A DNA stretch of 64,000 nucleotides. Source: Azorinus chamasolen (taxonomy: Eukaryota; Mollusca; Bivalvia; Cardiida; Solecurtidae). The notes below the pieces were generated by a model. The model worked only from the letters and a program-made list of their open reading frames with translations. It was not told the DNA's origin and did not search any database. The translations under genes and the position numbers were made by a program. Every line of letters starts with the position of its first letter. The stretch's first letter is position 1. This document shows, piece after piece, positions 44,295-55,051 of this stretch. The stretch lies in the NCBI GenBank assembly GCA_963576725.1, contig OY755244.1, forward strand, positions 78,243,620 through 78,307,619, in the 5' to 3' direction.

Positions 44295-45318
44295 GTGTGT
44301 CAAGTGTCGTAAATTACGGGGCAGCTCAGGATTTCAAAAGATGGCAGACCTTCCAGAAGATCGCCTGGAACCAGGCCCTCCTTTCACAAATGTTGGTGTT
44401 TACTGTTTTGGACCATGGACAATAGTTTCTCGTCGAACGCGTGGAGGTCAAGCAAACAGCAAAAGATGGGCTACGCTCTTCACTTGCCTCACGACAAGAG
44501 GAGTCCACATAGAAGTTCTTGAAGAGTTGAGTTCTGCCTCTTTTATCAACGCCCTCAAGAGGTTTATTGCCATCAGAGGACCTGTGAAAATCATCCGTTC
44601 TGACCAAGGAACCAACTTCATCGGTGCCACAGGAGAGCTTGGCATTGACTCTCATACCCTTCACGAAAGCAAGGTTCAAGACTTTCTGTATAAGAACCAT
44701 TGTACATGGATCTTCAATCCTCCACATGCGTCCCACATGGAAGGAGTTTGGGAGAGAATGATCGGTGTTACCCGCAGGATTCTTGATTCTCTCCTAATGG
44801 ATGTTTCTAGAAATGGACTGACTCATGAAGTATTGACCACATTTCTTGCAGAAGCCAGTGCCATAATCAATGCAAGACCACTTGTACCCGTTTCGACAGA
44901 CCCAGAAGATCCGCTTCCTTTAAGTCCATCCTTAATACTTACACAGAAGCCATGTTTAGCCTCAACCCCCTTCGACCTCAGTACCAAGGATATGTATCGA
45001 TCCCAGTGGAAAAGGGTACAACTTCTCGCAGATGCTTTCTGGAGTAAATGGAGAAGTCAGTTTCTACAGACCCTACAAGGACGTCGAAAATGGAAAGGTA
45101 AGCAGAGGAACTTTGTGCAGGGAGATGTCGTCCTCCTGAAAGACAAACAAGCCGCAAGAAATTCCTGGCCCATGGGCATTGTGACCAATGCATTCGCTGG
45201 GGATGACAGCCTGGTCCGCACCGTCGAGGTGCGAGTTATCCAAGATGGCGGTCGTGCGACAACCTTTGTGCGACCAGTGACAGAAGTCGTTCTGCTTCTT
45301 CAACAAGATACAGAATAG
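44236..45318 (+). pseudogene. BEL integrase core and C-terminal domain
   Basis: Contains the zinc pair KCVKCRKLRG, then the core. The position of the first catalytic aspartate reads VGVYCFGPW, tyrosine where BEL integrases normally have aspartate. The second aspartate (RSDQGTNF) and the glutamate (HMEGVWERMIG) are present. The C-terminal domain (WSKWRSQFLQTLQ, GDVVLLKD, RPVTEVVLL) runs to the stop at 45,318. The tyrosine should inactivate strand transfer (family knowledge). Confidence 0.85.
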
Positions 45319-45489
45319 TTTTCTTTAATGTTAATTGCATGCTTGAAGAGGTTGGACAGTTTTTCCTAGACATTTTTAGGTCGGTAGGTAGTTTACGTAT
45401 CCGCGTGTGATATGTGTCCTACGTAGGCTTCATGTCCTTCCCTCTATTGTTCATCCGTGCGTTACTGTAAATAGTGACGTATAGACATC

Positions 45490-45499
45490 AGACGGGGAG
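45490..45499 (+). promoter_or_regulatory. BEL polypurine tract
   Basis: AGACGGGGAG directly before the 3' LTR's TGTTCTGG; the expected primer site for plus-strand DNA synthesis. Confidence 0.7.
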
Positions 45500-48400
45500 T
45501 GTTCTGGATCGCTTTTGTTCTGTTTCACTATATTTTGTGTTACTTCTGTATTTGAAAGCTCGCAGTTAATGTGATTCTTACGTGCATGGAGATTTTTCCG
45601 AGACACAATTCCTAAGAGTTGTCGTTCCTATATATTCGTTCCACGCTTATCGAAGCAATCGAAGTTCTTCAATAATTCCAAAAATATTCACAGATACTCG
45701 CCAAACCACAGTGTAAGTAATCTGCTATTCGAATTATAAACTTTCGATCTTCAACTAGAATAAGTGCGATTTCGCTGACAAGTCGTCTATATTGGTAAAT
45801 CTTGCATTTTGTTCTGAGCACGTGGGCCAGACCTACTTTCGATTTGTCATGGTCAGATAAAAATCGTATATGAAAGGAAATAAAAGTGTTTCCCAAGATA
45901 TTTTACTGTTGAACATGTGTTTACCCTTTCTCTGCTGTTGTGTTTTTGCCTTTTTAGCTCACCAGAGCACTTTGTGCTCAGGGTGAGCTTTTGTGATCAC
46001 CCGTTGTCCGTCGTCCGTCGGCGTGCGTCGTTCGTCGTCCGTCGTCAACAATTTGAACCTTTAAAAATCTTCTCCTCTGAATCTACAGGGTTCTCATCTT
46101 TCATCTTTGGCACATAGTATCATATTTAGGTCCTCTACAAAAGTTATACAAATTATGCCCCTGTGGTCAAAATTGGCCCCGCCCCAGGGATGCCTTGTTT
46201 TCAATAGAAACATATAGTAAAACTTTGAAAAGCTTCTCCTCTTAAACCAGAAGGTTCTCAGCTTTCATATTTGGCACATAGCATCATTTTCAGGTCCTCT
46301 ACAAAAGTTATATAAATTATGGCCCTGGGGTCAAAATTGGCCCCGCCCCAGGGTTGGGCAGTTTTCAATAAAAACAAATAGTGAAATCTTTGAAAATCTT
46401 CTTCTCTGAAACTGGAAGTCTCTCAGCTTTCATATTTGGCACATAGCATCATGTTCAGGTCCTCTACAAAAGTTATATAAATTATGGCCCTTGGGTCAAA
46501 ATTGGCCCCGCCCCAGGGGGTGGGCAGTTTTCAATAGAAACAAATAGTGAAATCTTTGAAAATCTTCTTCTCTGAAACTGGAAGTCTCTCAGCTTTCATA
46601 TTTGGCACAGAGCATCATGTTCAGGTCCTCTACAAAAGTTATATAAATTATGGCCCTTGGGTCAAAATTGGCCCCGCCCCAGGGGTGGGCAGTTTTCAAT
46701 AGAAACAAATAGTGAAATCTTTGAAAATCTTCTCTGAAACTGGAAGGCTCTCAGCTTTCATATTTGACACATAGCATCATGTTCAGGTCCTCTACAAAAT
46801 GTATATAAATTATGGCCCCAGGGTCAAAATTGGCCCCGCCCCAGGGGTGGGCAGTTTTCAATAGAAACAAATAGTGAAATCTTTGAAAATCTTCTTCTCT
46901 GAAACTGGAAGGCTCTTAGCTTTCATATTTGACACATAGCATCATGTTCAGGTCCTCTACAAACGTGATATAAATTATGGCCCCAGGATTAAAATTGGCC
47001 CCGCCCCAGGGGTGGGCAGTTTTAAATAAAAACAAATACACATGTAGTGAAATCTTTGAAAATCTTCTTCTCTGAAACTGGAAGGCTCTCAGCTTTCATA
47101 TTTGACACATAGCATCATGTTCAGGTCCTCTACAAAAGTTATATAAATTATGGCCCCAGGGTCAAAATTGGCCCCGCCCCAGGAGTGGGGAGTTTTAAAT
47201 AGAAACAAATAGTGAAATCTTTGAAAATCTTCTTCTCTGAAACTGGATGGCTCTCAGCTTTCATATTTGGCACAGAGCATCATGTTCAGGTCCTCTACAA
47301 TAGTTATATAAATTATGGTCCTGGTGTCAAAATTGGCCCCGCCCCAGGGGTGGGCAGTTTTCAATAGAAACAAATACATGTAGTGAAAACTTGGAAAACA
47401 TTCTCCTCTGAAACGTGAAGGTTTTCAGCTTTCATATTTGGCACATAGCATCATGTTCAGGTCCTCTACAAGAGTTGTATAAATTATGGCCCTTGGGTCA
47501 AAATTGGCCCCGCCCCAGGGGTGGGCAGTTTTCAATAGAAACAAATAGTGAAATCTTTGAATATCTTCTTCTCTGAAACTGGAAGGTTCTCAGCTTTCAT
47601 ATTTGGCACATAGCATCATGTTCCAGTCTTCTAAAAAAGTTATATAAATTATGGCCCTGCAGTGAAAATTGGCCCGCCCCAGGGGTAGCCAGTTTTCAAT
47701 AGAAACATATAGTGAAAACTTTGAAAATCTACTCGTCTGAAACTGGAAGGTTCTTAGCTTTCATATTTGGCACATAGCATCATGTTCAGGTCCTCTACAA
47801 AAGTTATATAAATTGTGCCTCTTGGGTCAAAATTAGCCCCACCCCAGGGCAGGCTAATCTTCTCCTCTGATTGTCTGGTGAGCGCTTCAGGGCCATTCTG
47901 GCCCTCTTCTTTAAACTTAGAAAGGCTCGGCCTTTTTTCTCCATTGAGATGCAGTTTGTATTTTGATGCAGCAGAGCAAACGAGGTTGTCCCTGGGCAGA
48001 AGCTCTATCAGAACAGAACTCTGTTCCCCAGTTGTTTTCACTGTTTGCAATCCTGCACCTTTGCATCTTATTAAATACTTTTGTAATCGGCCTTCTGTAA
48101 TGGCTCTGAAAGGGTTGAAGTCATGTTCAATTTTTAAATGTATGGTGTAACATTCAGGACATTAATTATACCTGTATAATGAGTGAAGGACACTTCTAAA
48201 GACATCTAGTCAATAATTACAAGACTTGAGGAGATTGTTACATTTTCTTTATTTTTATTTGTTATGATGTGATTTATGTTTTATCATATTTCCATGTGCC
48301 AAAAGCAAATTCTAGTCATGTTTCAAAGACCTTAAGGGTTGTGTCACAAGTTGTATTCTGACGAATACAGCTTATTTTTTAACATAAACCTTAAGGCGTT

Positions 48401-48863
48401 AGTCAGTGTATTGTACACTCAGCATTTGCCTTAGTTTAATCGTACTTTGTTACGCGGTCTAAATTTCAAGTATGGTGTGGCATTTGTGCCATGTTTTTTT
48501 ATTAAATTTTGAAGTTATTTATCCAATAGACTTGGAAGTTAAGTGTGTTTCATATATGTGTATACAAAGTCTGTACACGTATTTGGGAACAGTTTCTTTC
48601 CAATTCTAGTTGGCTACTTAAATCATTTAACACATACATGTAACTTAAAGTTTCTTTTCTTTTCTTTCTCAGCTTTTTACCACACACACAATGCAACACA
48701 ACCATATTCAACGCATGTAATACATGGATTTTTCGGCTCTATTTTTTTAAGTTATATCTTGGAGGATTAAATTTAGAAACACAGAACATCTTGCCTTGAA
48801 CTTCGAGCCCCATTATACCATGTAATAAGAGGTTAGCTGGCTGTAAGACCTGAAGGCAGCATA
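45500..48863 (+). repeat. BEL 3' LTR (with HINE-like element 3 inside)
   Basis: Starts TGTTCTGGATCGC and ends GGCAGCATA. Without the array it is about 1,410 bases, the excess over the 5' LTR being a ~142-base block around 45,770-45,911 that ends near AAGGAAATAAAAGTG, possibly a polyadenylation region. The final CA has become TA. Confidence 0.85.
45956..47909 (+). mobile_element. HINE-like element 3 (in 3' LTR)
   Basis: Opens AGCTCACCAGAGCACTTTG with mate CTCAGGGTGAGCT, then CCGTCGT repeats (46,006-46,045). Eleven core repeats of about 165 bases follow, each with TCAGCTTTCATATTTGGCAC, GGTCCTCTACAAAAGTTATA and TTGGCCCCGCCCCAGG. Near the end CTGGTGAGCGC mirrors the start, followed by the stem-loop GGGCCA-TTC-TGGCCC and CTTC before TTT. 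Confidence 0.75.
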
Positions 48864-48929
48864 GCTCCTTTTCGGTAGATTTAATCAAAGTGATTGGATC
48901 TAAAAATAGCCTATGAGGTAATGGGTTAA
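48864..48929. mobile_element. MITE family C, right half
   Basis: Continuation of the element at 35,554-35,688 after the BEL insertion; ends ATGAGGTAATGGGTTAA. Confidence 0.85.
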
Positions 48930-49082
48930 AGAGGATTACTGTATCTAATTCCAGCATTGTATGATATGCTCTAATTTAATTAATAAAATCGTATATAACT
49001 CTTTAGTTGGTAATCCTGCATTGTACACATATGCAAATAAGAGTATATCTAGATCTATCTAGCATTAAGCTACCACCTGTCT

Positions 49083-49331
49083 TAACCCTTCTCTTGCTGA
49101 ATTTTAAAATACATTTCTCCTTCTTTACCCATGCCCTGTTGTATATTTACATATATCTTCACTGTGTACAAGTATTTCGCTGTGCAATCACTGCTGTGGA
49201 GTGCACTGGTTGCACAATCAACTTGTAAATAGTGCAGACCCTGATGAGACAGCTCCTACAGGAGCTGTCTCATCTGGGTCTTCACTATTTACATGTAGGT
49301 ATATTGACATGAATAGCAAGCGAAGGGTTAA
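49083..49331 (+). mobile_element. MITE family B, copy in TTAA chain
   Basis: TTAACCCTTCTCTTGCTG to AGCAAGCGAAGGGTTAA. The last TTAA (49,328-49,331) is also the first of the next element. Confidence 0.85.
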
Positions 49332-49564
49332 CCCTTTATTCCATGAATATGTATGTAAGAAATGATGACATCATAATTATATATAAATTAGATTAATCTG
49401 GACACATGAATGTTTGGCCATGGCAGAAACTGTAAAATCATATCTATTATATCACTACCAAACAGAGCAGACCCTGATCAGACGGCTCCTATAGGAGCCG
49501 TCTGATCTGGGTCTACTCTGTTTGCAAAGGCTTAGAAATGCGTATTTATGGAGGAAAGGGTTAA
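49328..49564 (+). mobile_element. MITE family H, copy in TTAA chain
   Basis: TTAACCCTTTATTCCATGAA to GGAGGAAAGGGTTAA; hairpin GACGGCTCCTATAGGAGCCG. Shares TTAA with both neighbours. Confidence 0.8.
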
Positions 49565-49798
49565 ACCCCATTGCTGTACATACATACACAGGTAGAATCA
49601 CGTAAAAATGTCCCTCATGTACATCCATGTAAGAAATAACGGTAGCATGTATATTGACCAGCTGAACTTTACAATGGCATATTTTGACAATGTAGAATCA
49701 TATCTGTATTATTTCAAAAGACAAACTCGAGCGTCTGGTCTGGGTCTACTATGTTTGCCAAAAAGGCAAAAAGACTTTTTTGTCAGGTAAAGGGTTAA
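49561..49798 (+). mobile_element. MITE family H-like, third in TTAA chain
   Basis: Starts at the shared TTAA and ends GTAAAGGGTTAA. The interior keeps CATGTAAGAAATAACGG and GTCTGGTCTGGGTCTAC, but the hairpin is reduced. Confidence 0.65.
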
Positions 49799-49837
49799 TC
49801 AATAAAGATGGGATTGAAGCTGACAACATCAAACATA

Positions 49838-50017
49838 GCTACAGATAACGATGCGTACCCCAACTCGTCATTTCTTCACCAAACCCTATACTGTGACCAC
49901 TCTTTAGAATCGTCTTTCCGATACGATTCTAAAGAGTGGTCACAGTGTAGGGTTTGGTGGAGAAATAAAGGAGCTTTAATTGAAACTGTTTAAATTTACG
50001 CATCTTATCTGGAGCTC
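49838..50017. repeat. Palindromic repeat family I, copy 3
   Basis: GCTACAGATAACGATGCG to ACGCATCTTATCTGGAGC; hairpin AGAATCGTCTTTCCGATACG with CTGTGACCACTCTTT arms. Confidence 0.75.
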
Positions 50018-51213
50018 TGCATCCAAATATATCAAAGGTTAAAAGATTAAATTTCATTAGTGTAATATTAGCCTACCGTCTGCATAATATCATCACATGC
50101 GCTATTGTACAAGATATGTTATCGTCGTATAGTATCTGTGTCGTGATACTGTCACATGATACCAGCCATGTGTAGTATTATTGTCCGTCTGTTCTTGTGT
50201 ATTGGTTGTGTCGTTGTGGATAGCTGAGGGTTAACAATACTGCTTTGCGGAGAAAAGTGCAAACATCCAAAAGGACATAAAGGTAACTGTCTTCTTTGAA
50301 ATCAGTTCTCTCTATCTCCACCTGTATGTCTGTCTGTTTGTCTGTCTCTGTCTTTCTGTATCTCTCTCTCTTTCTCTCTGTCTGTCTCTCTGTGTCTCTG
50401 TCTCTTTCTATCTTTCTGTCTCTCTGCCTCTCTTATTGTATACGGGTCATGGTGAAACGCTTTCATGGTCAAAAGTAGCCGTTAGGTAATTACTTCGTCA
50501 TGACGTCAGCGACTGGTGAAATGAGACTATGTTGACCCCAGGGAACCCTGTGAATAACGTAGACGCAGATAGGCCGATAAGTCACATACGAATAAAACTA
50601 CTGCACCTGATGGCGATGGTATATAACTTTCTGCTTAAATTTGAGTTCATTCTCAAATACGGCTAATTTTGACCAAGACAAGTACAGTAAAACGCCTTCA
50701 AATCGGACGTTCAATGATGAAACAGTGGCCAGTTTTGATCCACAGTGTTTCTTTGCATAACAGCAAACCCCTATTTTGTCTTAGCGCATCTTAACGTCTT
50801 GTACCGATTTCTATGTGTTTAGATATTTACATATTAAACCCTTTGCTTTTGAATGCCTTTGCAAACAGAGTTGACCATGACCAGGCGGCTCCTGTAAGGA
50901 CACAGGTGCCCTTCGCATGCTATGTCTCAACAACAACTACAACAACAACTCCATCACAAATACATTATTTTTAATCACATGTCATAAGTATCTAAAACAT
51001 ACCAAAATATAGTTTTCTGACCCAACCAAAAAAATGAAAATGTTCTATTTATCACAATATTTTCAAAATAATGACAATTTACAGAGGAGTCAATGGGTTA
51101 AAAATATAATTATAATAATAACAACAATAATATTAATTAATGTTATTGATAGAAAAATGGAACAACGTAATAACAATTCATAATGGACGGTCTTGCTTGA
51201 ATACTCATAAAGT
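50018..51213. other. Stretch with microsatellite only
   Basis: A (CTGT)n/(CT)n tract lies at about 50,310-50,435. A piece of D/H-type MITE sequence is near 50,685-50,910, and AT-rich (ATA/AAC)n DNA near 50,920-51,150. I see no gene. Confidence 0.5.
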
Positions 51214-51399
51214 GTTAACTATTTATCCTAAGAGTATGCATGTAGGAAATAGTGACATCATGACTATTAATTAGATAATTATTTTATAATTACACGTGGA
51301 CACAGAAATGTTTGTCATGGCAGAAACCATAGAATCATATCTGTATTGTTTCATTAGCAACTGAGCAGACCCTTCATTTATTGAGCATAGGAGTCTTAA
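51214..51399. mobile_element. MITE family H, 3'-truncated
   Basis: TTAACTATTTATCCTAAGAG, AGGAAATAGTGACATCATG, and the left hairpin flank AACTGAGCAGACCC. It then joins the next element's TTAA. Confidence 0.6.
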
Positions 51400-51625
51400 C
51401 CCTTTCCTCCATAAATACACCTCTATACGCCTCTGTAAAAGTCACTTCTTGAAATCATTGTGATAAATAGAGCATTTGCTCCAAAGGAGCAAATGCTCTA
51501 TTTATCACAATGGTTTCAATATTACACAATTCTAAAATTTTACATTTTTCTAGTAAATGCTCCTTTTCGGTAGATTTATTTCAAAGAGGTTGGGTATAAA
51601 AATAGCCTATGAGGGAATGGGTTAA
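51396..51625. mobile_element. MITE family C, copy 4 (complete)
   Basis: TTAACCCTTTCCTCCATAAA to ATGAGGGAATGGGTTAA; perfect hairpin AGCATTTGCTCCAAAGGAGC. Confidence 0.8.
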
Positions 51626-51731
51626 AAAGCAAGTGATGCAGGGCACACGTAATGCAGAAAGTTACTATATAATTAGACGTATTGTTTATTGCAAGTAAGG
51701 TTATGGTTATTGTAACTTCCCGAAATGGCCT

Positions 51732-51928
51732 TTAACTCTTAGCCTGCTAAGCGCGACCCAACTGACATTTGCAAACATCTTGGATTCAGACGAAACTCGG
51801 CGTCTCATCAGGATCCAAGCTGTTTGACACTCTGTCAGTAGAATCTCAAAAGCTTGAACGAATCAGAAGTAAGTGACAACGGATCGGAGCTTAAGCAGAC
51901 CTCATTTTCATAGCAGGCAAAGGGTTAA
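51732..51928. mobile_element. MITE family L (TTAA type), copy 1
   Basis: TTAACTCTTAGCCTGCTAAG to ATAGCAGGCAAAGGGTTAA. Core CTTGGATTCAGACGAAACTC and GGCGTCTCATCAGGATCC; the hairpin centre is partly deleted. Confidence 0.7.
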
Positions 51929-52086
51929 TGGGTTGCATTCATATGTGTATCTAAATACCTATATGTCCAGAATAGAATAACACTATATATATTAAAATAG
52001 AGTATTTGACACTGCACCCATAGGTAAACTCCGCATACCGCTGGACTCATGACAAAACAATCACATTGGGGATAACATCATATTTG

Positions 52087-52334
52087 TTAACTCTTTCCCT
52101 GATGAATATTCATGTAGGAAATAATGACGTCATGAATTATTAATAAGATTTGTTTTATAAAGGCACATGAACACATGACATTTTGGCTCAGGCAGAAGCT
52201 GAAGAATAAGATCTATATTACACCATAAGCAAACAGAGCAGACCCTGATCAAACGGCTCCTATAGGACCTGTCTGATCTGGGTCTACTCTGTTTGCAGAT
52301 GCGTCAAAATGCGCTTACATAAGGGAAAGGGTTC
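52087..52334 (+). mobile_element. MITE family H, copy 2
   Basis: TTAACTCTTTCCCTGATGAA to AAGGGAAAGGGTTC (last A lost). Contains GAAATAATGACGTCATGAA and hairpin AACGGCTCCTATAGGACCTG. Confidence 0.75.
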
Positions 52335-52353
52335 ATCGTAAAGTTATGGGTCT

Positions 52354-52560
52354 TATAGTTATAGTTATTGTATAATTACATATATCTTCACTGTGTACAA
52401 GTATTTCGCTGTGCAGTCACTGCTGTGGAAAGCACTGGTTGCACAATCAACTTGTAAATAGTGCAGACCCTGATGAGACAGGTCCTGCAGGAGCTGTCTC
52501 ATCTGGGTCTTCACTATTTACAGGTAGGTATATTGACGCGATTAGCAAGCGAAGGGTTAA
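52354..52560 (+). mobile_element. MITE family B, 5'-truncated
   Basis: Starts inside the family at TTATTGTATAATTACATATA, ends AGCAAGCGAAGGGTTAA; hairpin GACAGGTCCTGCAGGAGC. Confidence 0.8.
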
Positions 52561-52764
52561 TAAATACTCATGGACAAAATAGTTAAAATGAAATATGGAA
52601 GATGGAGCATTGTAGCCATGTTAGAAAGTAAAGAAACATGTCTATCAAATTGCATTAGCAAAGAGAGCAGACCTTGACCAGACGGCTCCTATAGGAGCCA
52701 TCTGATCTGGCAGTACTCTGTTTGCAAATACGTGAAAAGGTGTTTCTATGAAGGAAAAGGTTAA
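52557..52764. mobile_element. MITE family G, truncated, joined to MITE B
   Basis: Shares TTAA with the previous element; ends TATGAAGGAAAAGGTTAA. Hairpin GACGGCTCCTATAGGAGCC. Confidence 0.65.
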
Positions 52765-52869
52765 AGGTTCTTAGCTTCAATATCTTTGGAATATCTTCAA
52801 TACCTTAGGTGCATTGCTAATTTTAAGAAGTCACTTGTATTATATTCAGTCTTTGATTAGTGTATTATT

Positions 52870-52946
52870 TTTAAAGTCTTTGAGAACGAACCCACGATCT
52901 CCGTCTTCGAAACGGAACGCTCTACCATCCGAGCTATCGGAATGGT
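52870..52946 (-). repeat. tRNA-like remnant
   Basis: The minus strand has an A-box-like TAGCTCGGATGG, a perfect 5-base anticodon stem TCCGT/ACGGA around the loop TTCGAAG, and a B-box-like GGGTTCGTTC. The acceptor stem does not pair and the T stem is weak, so it is a tRNA pseudogene or SINE head, not a working tRNA. Confidence 0.5.
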
Positions 52947-52959
52947 TATCTCAAGTGAA

Positions 52960-53209
52960 TTAACCCTTTCCCTGTTCTATATTTAGGCCAAATTTCAATA
53001 CCTACTGAATATTCATTAAGAAAATAGTTATAAAGAAATATGGTAGGTGGAACATTGTAGACATTTTAGAAAGCAAAGAAACTGATCTATCAAATTCTAT
53101 TAGCAAACAGAGTAGACCCTGATCAGACGGCTCCTCTAGGAGCCGTCTGATCTGGGTCTACTCTGTTTGCAAATGCATGAAAACACGTTTATATGAGGGA
53201 AAGGGTTAA
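52960..53209 (+). mobile_element. MITE family G, copy (best preserved)
   Basis: TTAACCCTTTCCCTGTTCTA to TATGAGGGAAAGGGTTAA, with hairpin GACGGCTCCTCTAGGAGCCG flanked by GCAAACAGAGTAGACC and GGTCTACTCTGTTTGC. Confidence 0.85.
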
Positions 53210-53254
53210 ACCAAGTTTTAGAACTCATCCGTCCAACAAAGGATTGCGGCACCA

Positions 53255-53420
53255 GAGGTCCAGATAAGATGCGTAAATTTAATCATTTTTAGGTATAGCT
53301 CCTTTATTTCTCCACCAAACCCTCGAAGAGACGATTCTAAAGAGTGGTCATAGTATAGGGTTTGGTGAAGAAATGACAATTTTAGTATTTGGGTACGCAC
53401 CTTTATCAGTAACTCTGGTG
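53255..53420. repeat. Palindromic repeat family I, one arm shortened
   Basis: GTCCAGATAAGATGCGTAAA to GGGTACGCACCTTTATC. The hairpin's first arm is lost: ACCAAACCC joins CGAAGAGACGATTCTAAAG. Confidence 0.7.
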
Positions 53421-53669
53421 CACGTTGAACTGTCTATTGATTATTTCGCCTATAGGTTATACATGTACGTGAGAAATCAACATTCAAACGTGTTTGGCCC
53501 TGAATCTGATTTCACTATTTACAAATTCTGATTAAACTGATGTAAATAGATACTGATAACGAACTATGTGCAATAATATCGTATTTAAACATGAGGGAAT
53601 GGGACAAATTGCGTCAATATCAGGAAATGGGTCAAAAGGCGTCACTATGACGTAATGGGTTATAGGCTA

Positions 53670-53897
53670 TTAACTCATTCTCTCCTAAGCTATTTTTAGA
53701 TCCAACCTCTTTTAATTAATCTACAAAAAGTAGCATTAACTAGAGAAAAGGAAAAATTTAGAATTTTGTAGTTTGAAACCATTGTGATAAATAGAGCATT
53801 TGCTCCTATAGGAGCAAATGCTCTATTTATCACAATGGTTTCACAAAGTGAACTTTATAGAGGCGCAAAAATGCGTCACTAGGGGATAATGTGTTAA
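53670..53897. mobile_element. MITE family C, copy 5
   Basis: TTAACTCATTCTCTCCTAAG to GGGGATAATGTGTTAA; perfect hairpin GCATTTGCTCCTATAGGAGC. Confidence 0.8.
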
Positions 53898-54108
53898 GGG
53901 CAACGTCTATAGATAGATAGATTTATTTGTGTATATATATATATGTCATCAATACAATTACAGTCATACAATTTGACATAACAGTTATCGACTTCTTGTT
54001 ATTTATATAAAAAAGACATGTTATACATACACAGGATAACCTGTCTAGATAACTCTGAATCAGTTTGGATTCACGGGACGCTGCATAATTCGAGTGTTAA
54101 ACTTTGTT

Positions 54109-54210
54109 TTACGCCTTGTGTTACGCCTTGTGTTACGCCTTGTGTTACGCTTTGCTTTACGCCTTGTGTTACGCCTTGTGTTACGCCTTGTGTTACGCTT
54201 TACTTTACGT
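54109..54210 (+). repeat. 12-base tandem repeat
   Basis: About eight units of TTACGCCTTGTG, with TTACGCTTTGCT/TTACGCTTTACT variants. A 96-residue frame through it is an artefact of the repeat. Confidence 0.9.
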
Positions 54211-54262
54211 ACGAGTATATAAATAAACAAACAGTTTTAACAGCTTGCTGTCAACAAATCTG

Positions 54263-54440
54263 TAACTATCTATGCAAACAATATGGACCAAGATGTGACG
54301 TCGGGTAACTCGGCGTCTCATCAGGATTCAGACTGTTTGATGTTGTGGTTATGATTTTTGAAACAAGACGGAAGAACATTAAATATGACAATTGAAGCAG
54401 GCGACAAATTTTGCAGATGACAACAAGGGGCAATGAAAGG
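54263..54440. mobile_element. TTAA-type MITE, degraded (A/L-like core)
   Basis: GCAAACAATATGGACCAAGA, GTCGGGTAACTCGGCGTCTC and ATCAGGATTCAGACTGTTTG; the ends are lost. Confidence 0.5.
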
Positions 54441-54467
54441 GTGGATATCGGAGATGACAAACACGAT

Positions 54468-54685
54468 TGATCCTTTCCCTCATACAAACGTGTTTTCACG
54501 TGTTTGAAATATAGACCAAGATCAGATCCCAAAGGAGTCGTCTGATCAGGGTCTGCTGTATTTGCTAATGGAATTTGAAAGATAAGCTTCTTTACTTTCA
54601 AAAATGGATACAATGTTCAACCTTTCATATTTCGTTGTAACTTTTTTTTCATGAATATTCAGTAGGTATTAAAATCTGGAATAAA
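54468..54685. mobile_element. MITE family G, degraded
   Basis: GATCCTTTCCCTCATACAAA through TTCAGTAGGTATTAAAATCTGG. The first hairpin arm is shortened (AGATCAGATCCCAAAGGAG). Confidence 0.65.
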
Positions 54686-54694
54686 CATACAATA

Positions 54695-54845
54695 AACGCA
54701 TTTTCACGCCAGTTTCGTATTCAAGCTTTTGATTGGTCAGATTTGAGTTCTCAAGCTTTTGATTGGTCAGATTTGAGCCTTTCTGACCAATCAAAAGCTT
54801 GAGAACGATCTCAGGCTCAACTAAAAGCTTTATAAGCATGGACCC
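54695..54845. repeat. Palindromic repeat family J, copy 2
   Basis: Twice CTTTTGATTGGTCAGATTTG on the left, then TCTGACCAATCAAAAGCTTG and AACTAAAAGCTTTATAAGC on the right. Confidence 0.75.
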
Positions 54846-55051
54846 AGATGGCTCATGTAGGAGCGATCTGATAGGGGACTGCTTGTAATGAAAATATAGA
54901 TCTGACTCTACAGTTTCTACAAATCCCAAAAACTAACTCCCTCGAACATATGCCATTGTAAAAATCAGCTGATAAATATTTTAATATGTCTATTATTCAA
55001 CAGGGATGTGTTTAAAACCGGTTAAACCATTTATGTAAGTACTACGTCCTT

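Larger units (their letters stand above)
35684..48868 (+). mobile_element. BEL/Pao LTR retrotransposon, degraded
   Basis: A 13.2 kb unit bounded by a 5-base target duplication, GCTCC (35,684-35,688 and 48,864-48,868). Order: 5' LTR, gag, zinc knuckles, aspartic protease, reverse transcriptase, RNase H, integrase, purine tract, 3' LTR. This is the BEL/Pao order and target length. Several frameshifts, a changed catalytic residue in the integrase and a 756-base Penelope-like insertion make it non-functional. Each LTR carries a different HINE-like array at the same point. Confidence 0.9.

Noticed and set aside
37526..48150. Similar ~100-residue frames in both BEL LTRs (37,526-37,825 and 47,815-48,150) and their antisense partners
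   Set aside because: They are shared only because the LTRs are near-identical. They are open on both strands, cross the array boundary, and resemble no protein I know.
45500..48863. Eleven ~165-base repeats as an independent satellite array
   Set aside because: They are bounded by HINE-like ends and sit at a single point inside an LTR, so they are better read as one element's core.
52870..52946. Functional tRNA gene on the minus strand
   Set aside because: A- and B-box-like words and the anticodon stem are there, but the acceptor stem does not pair and the T stem is broken.
54018..54308. 96-residue frame with TPCV repeats
   Set aside because: Produced by the 12-base tandem repeat; no start context or relatives.
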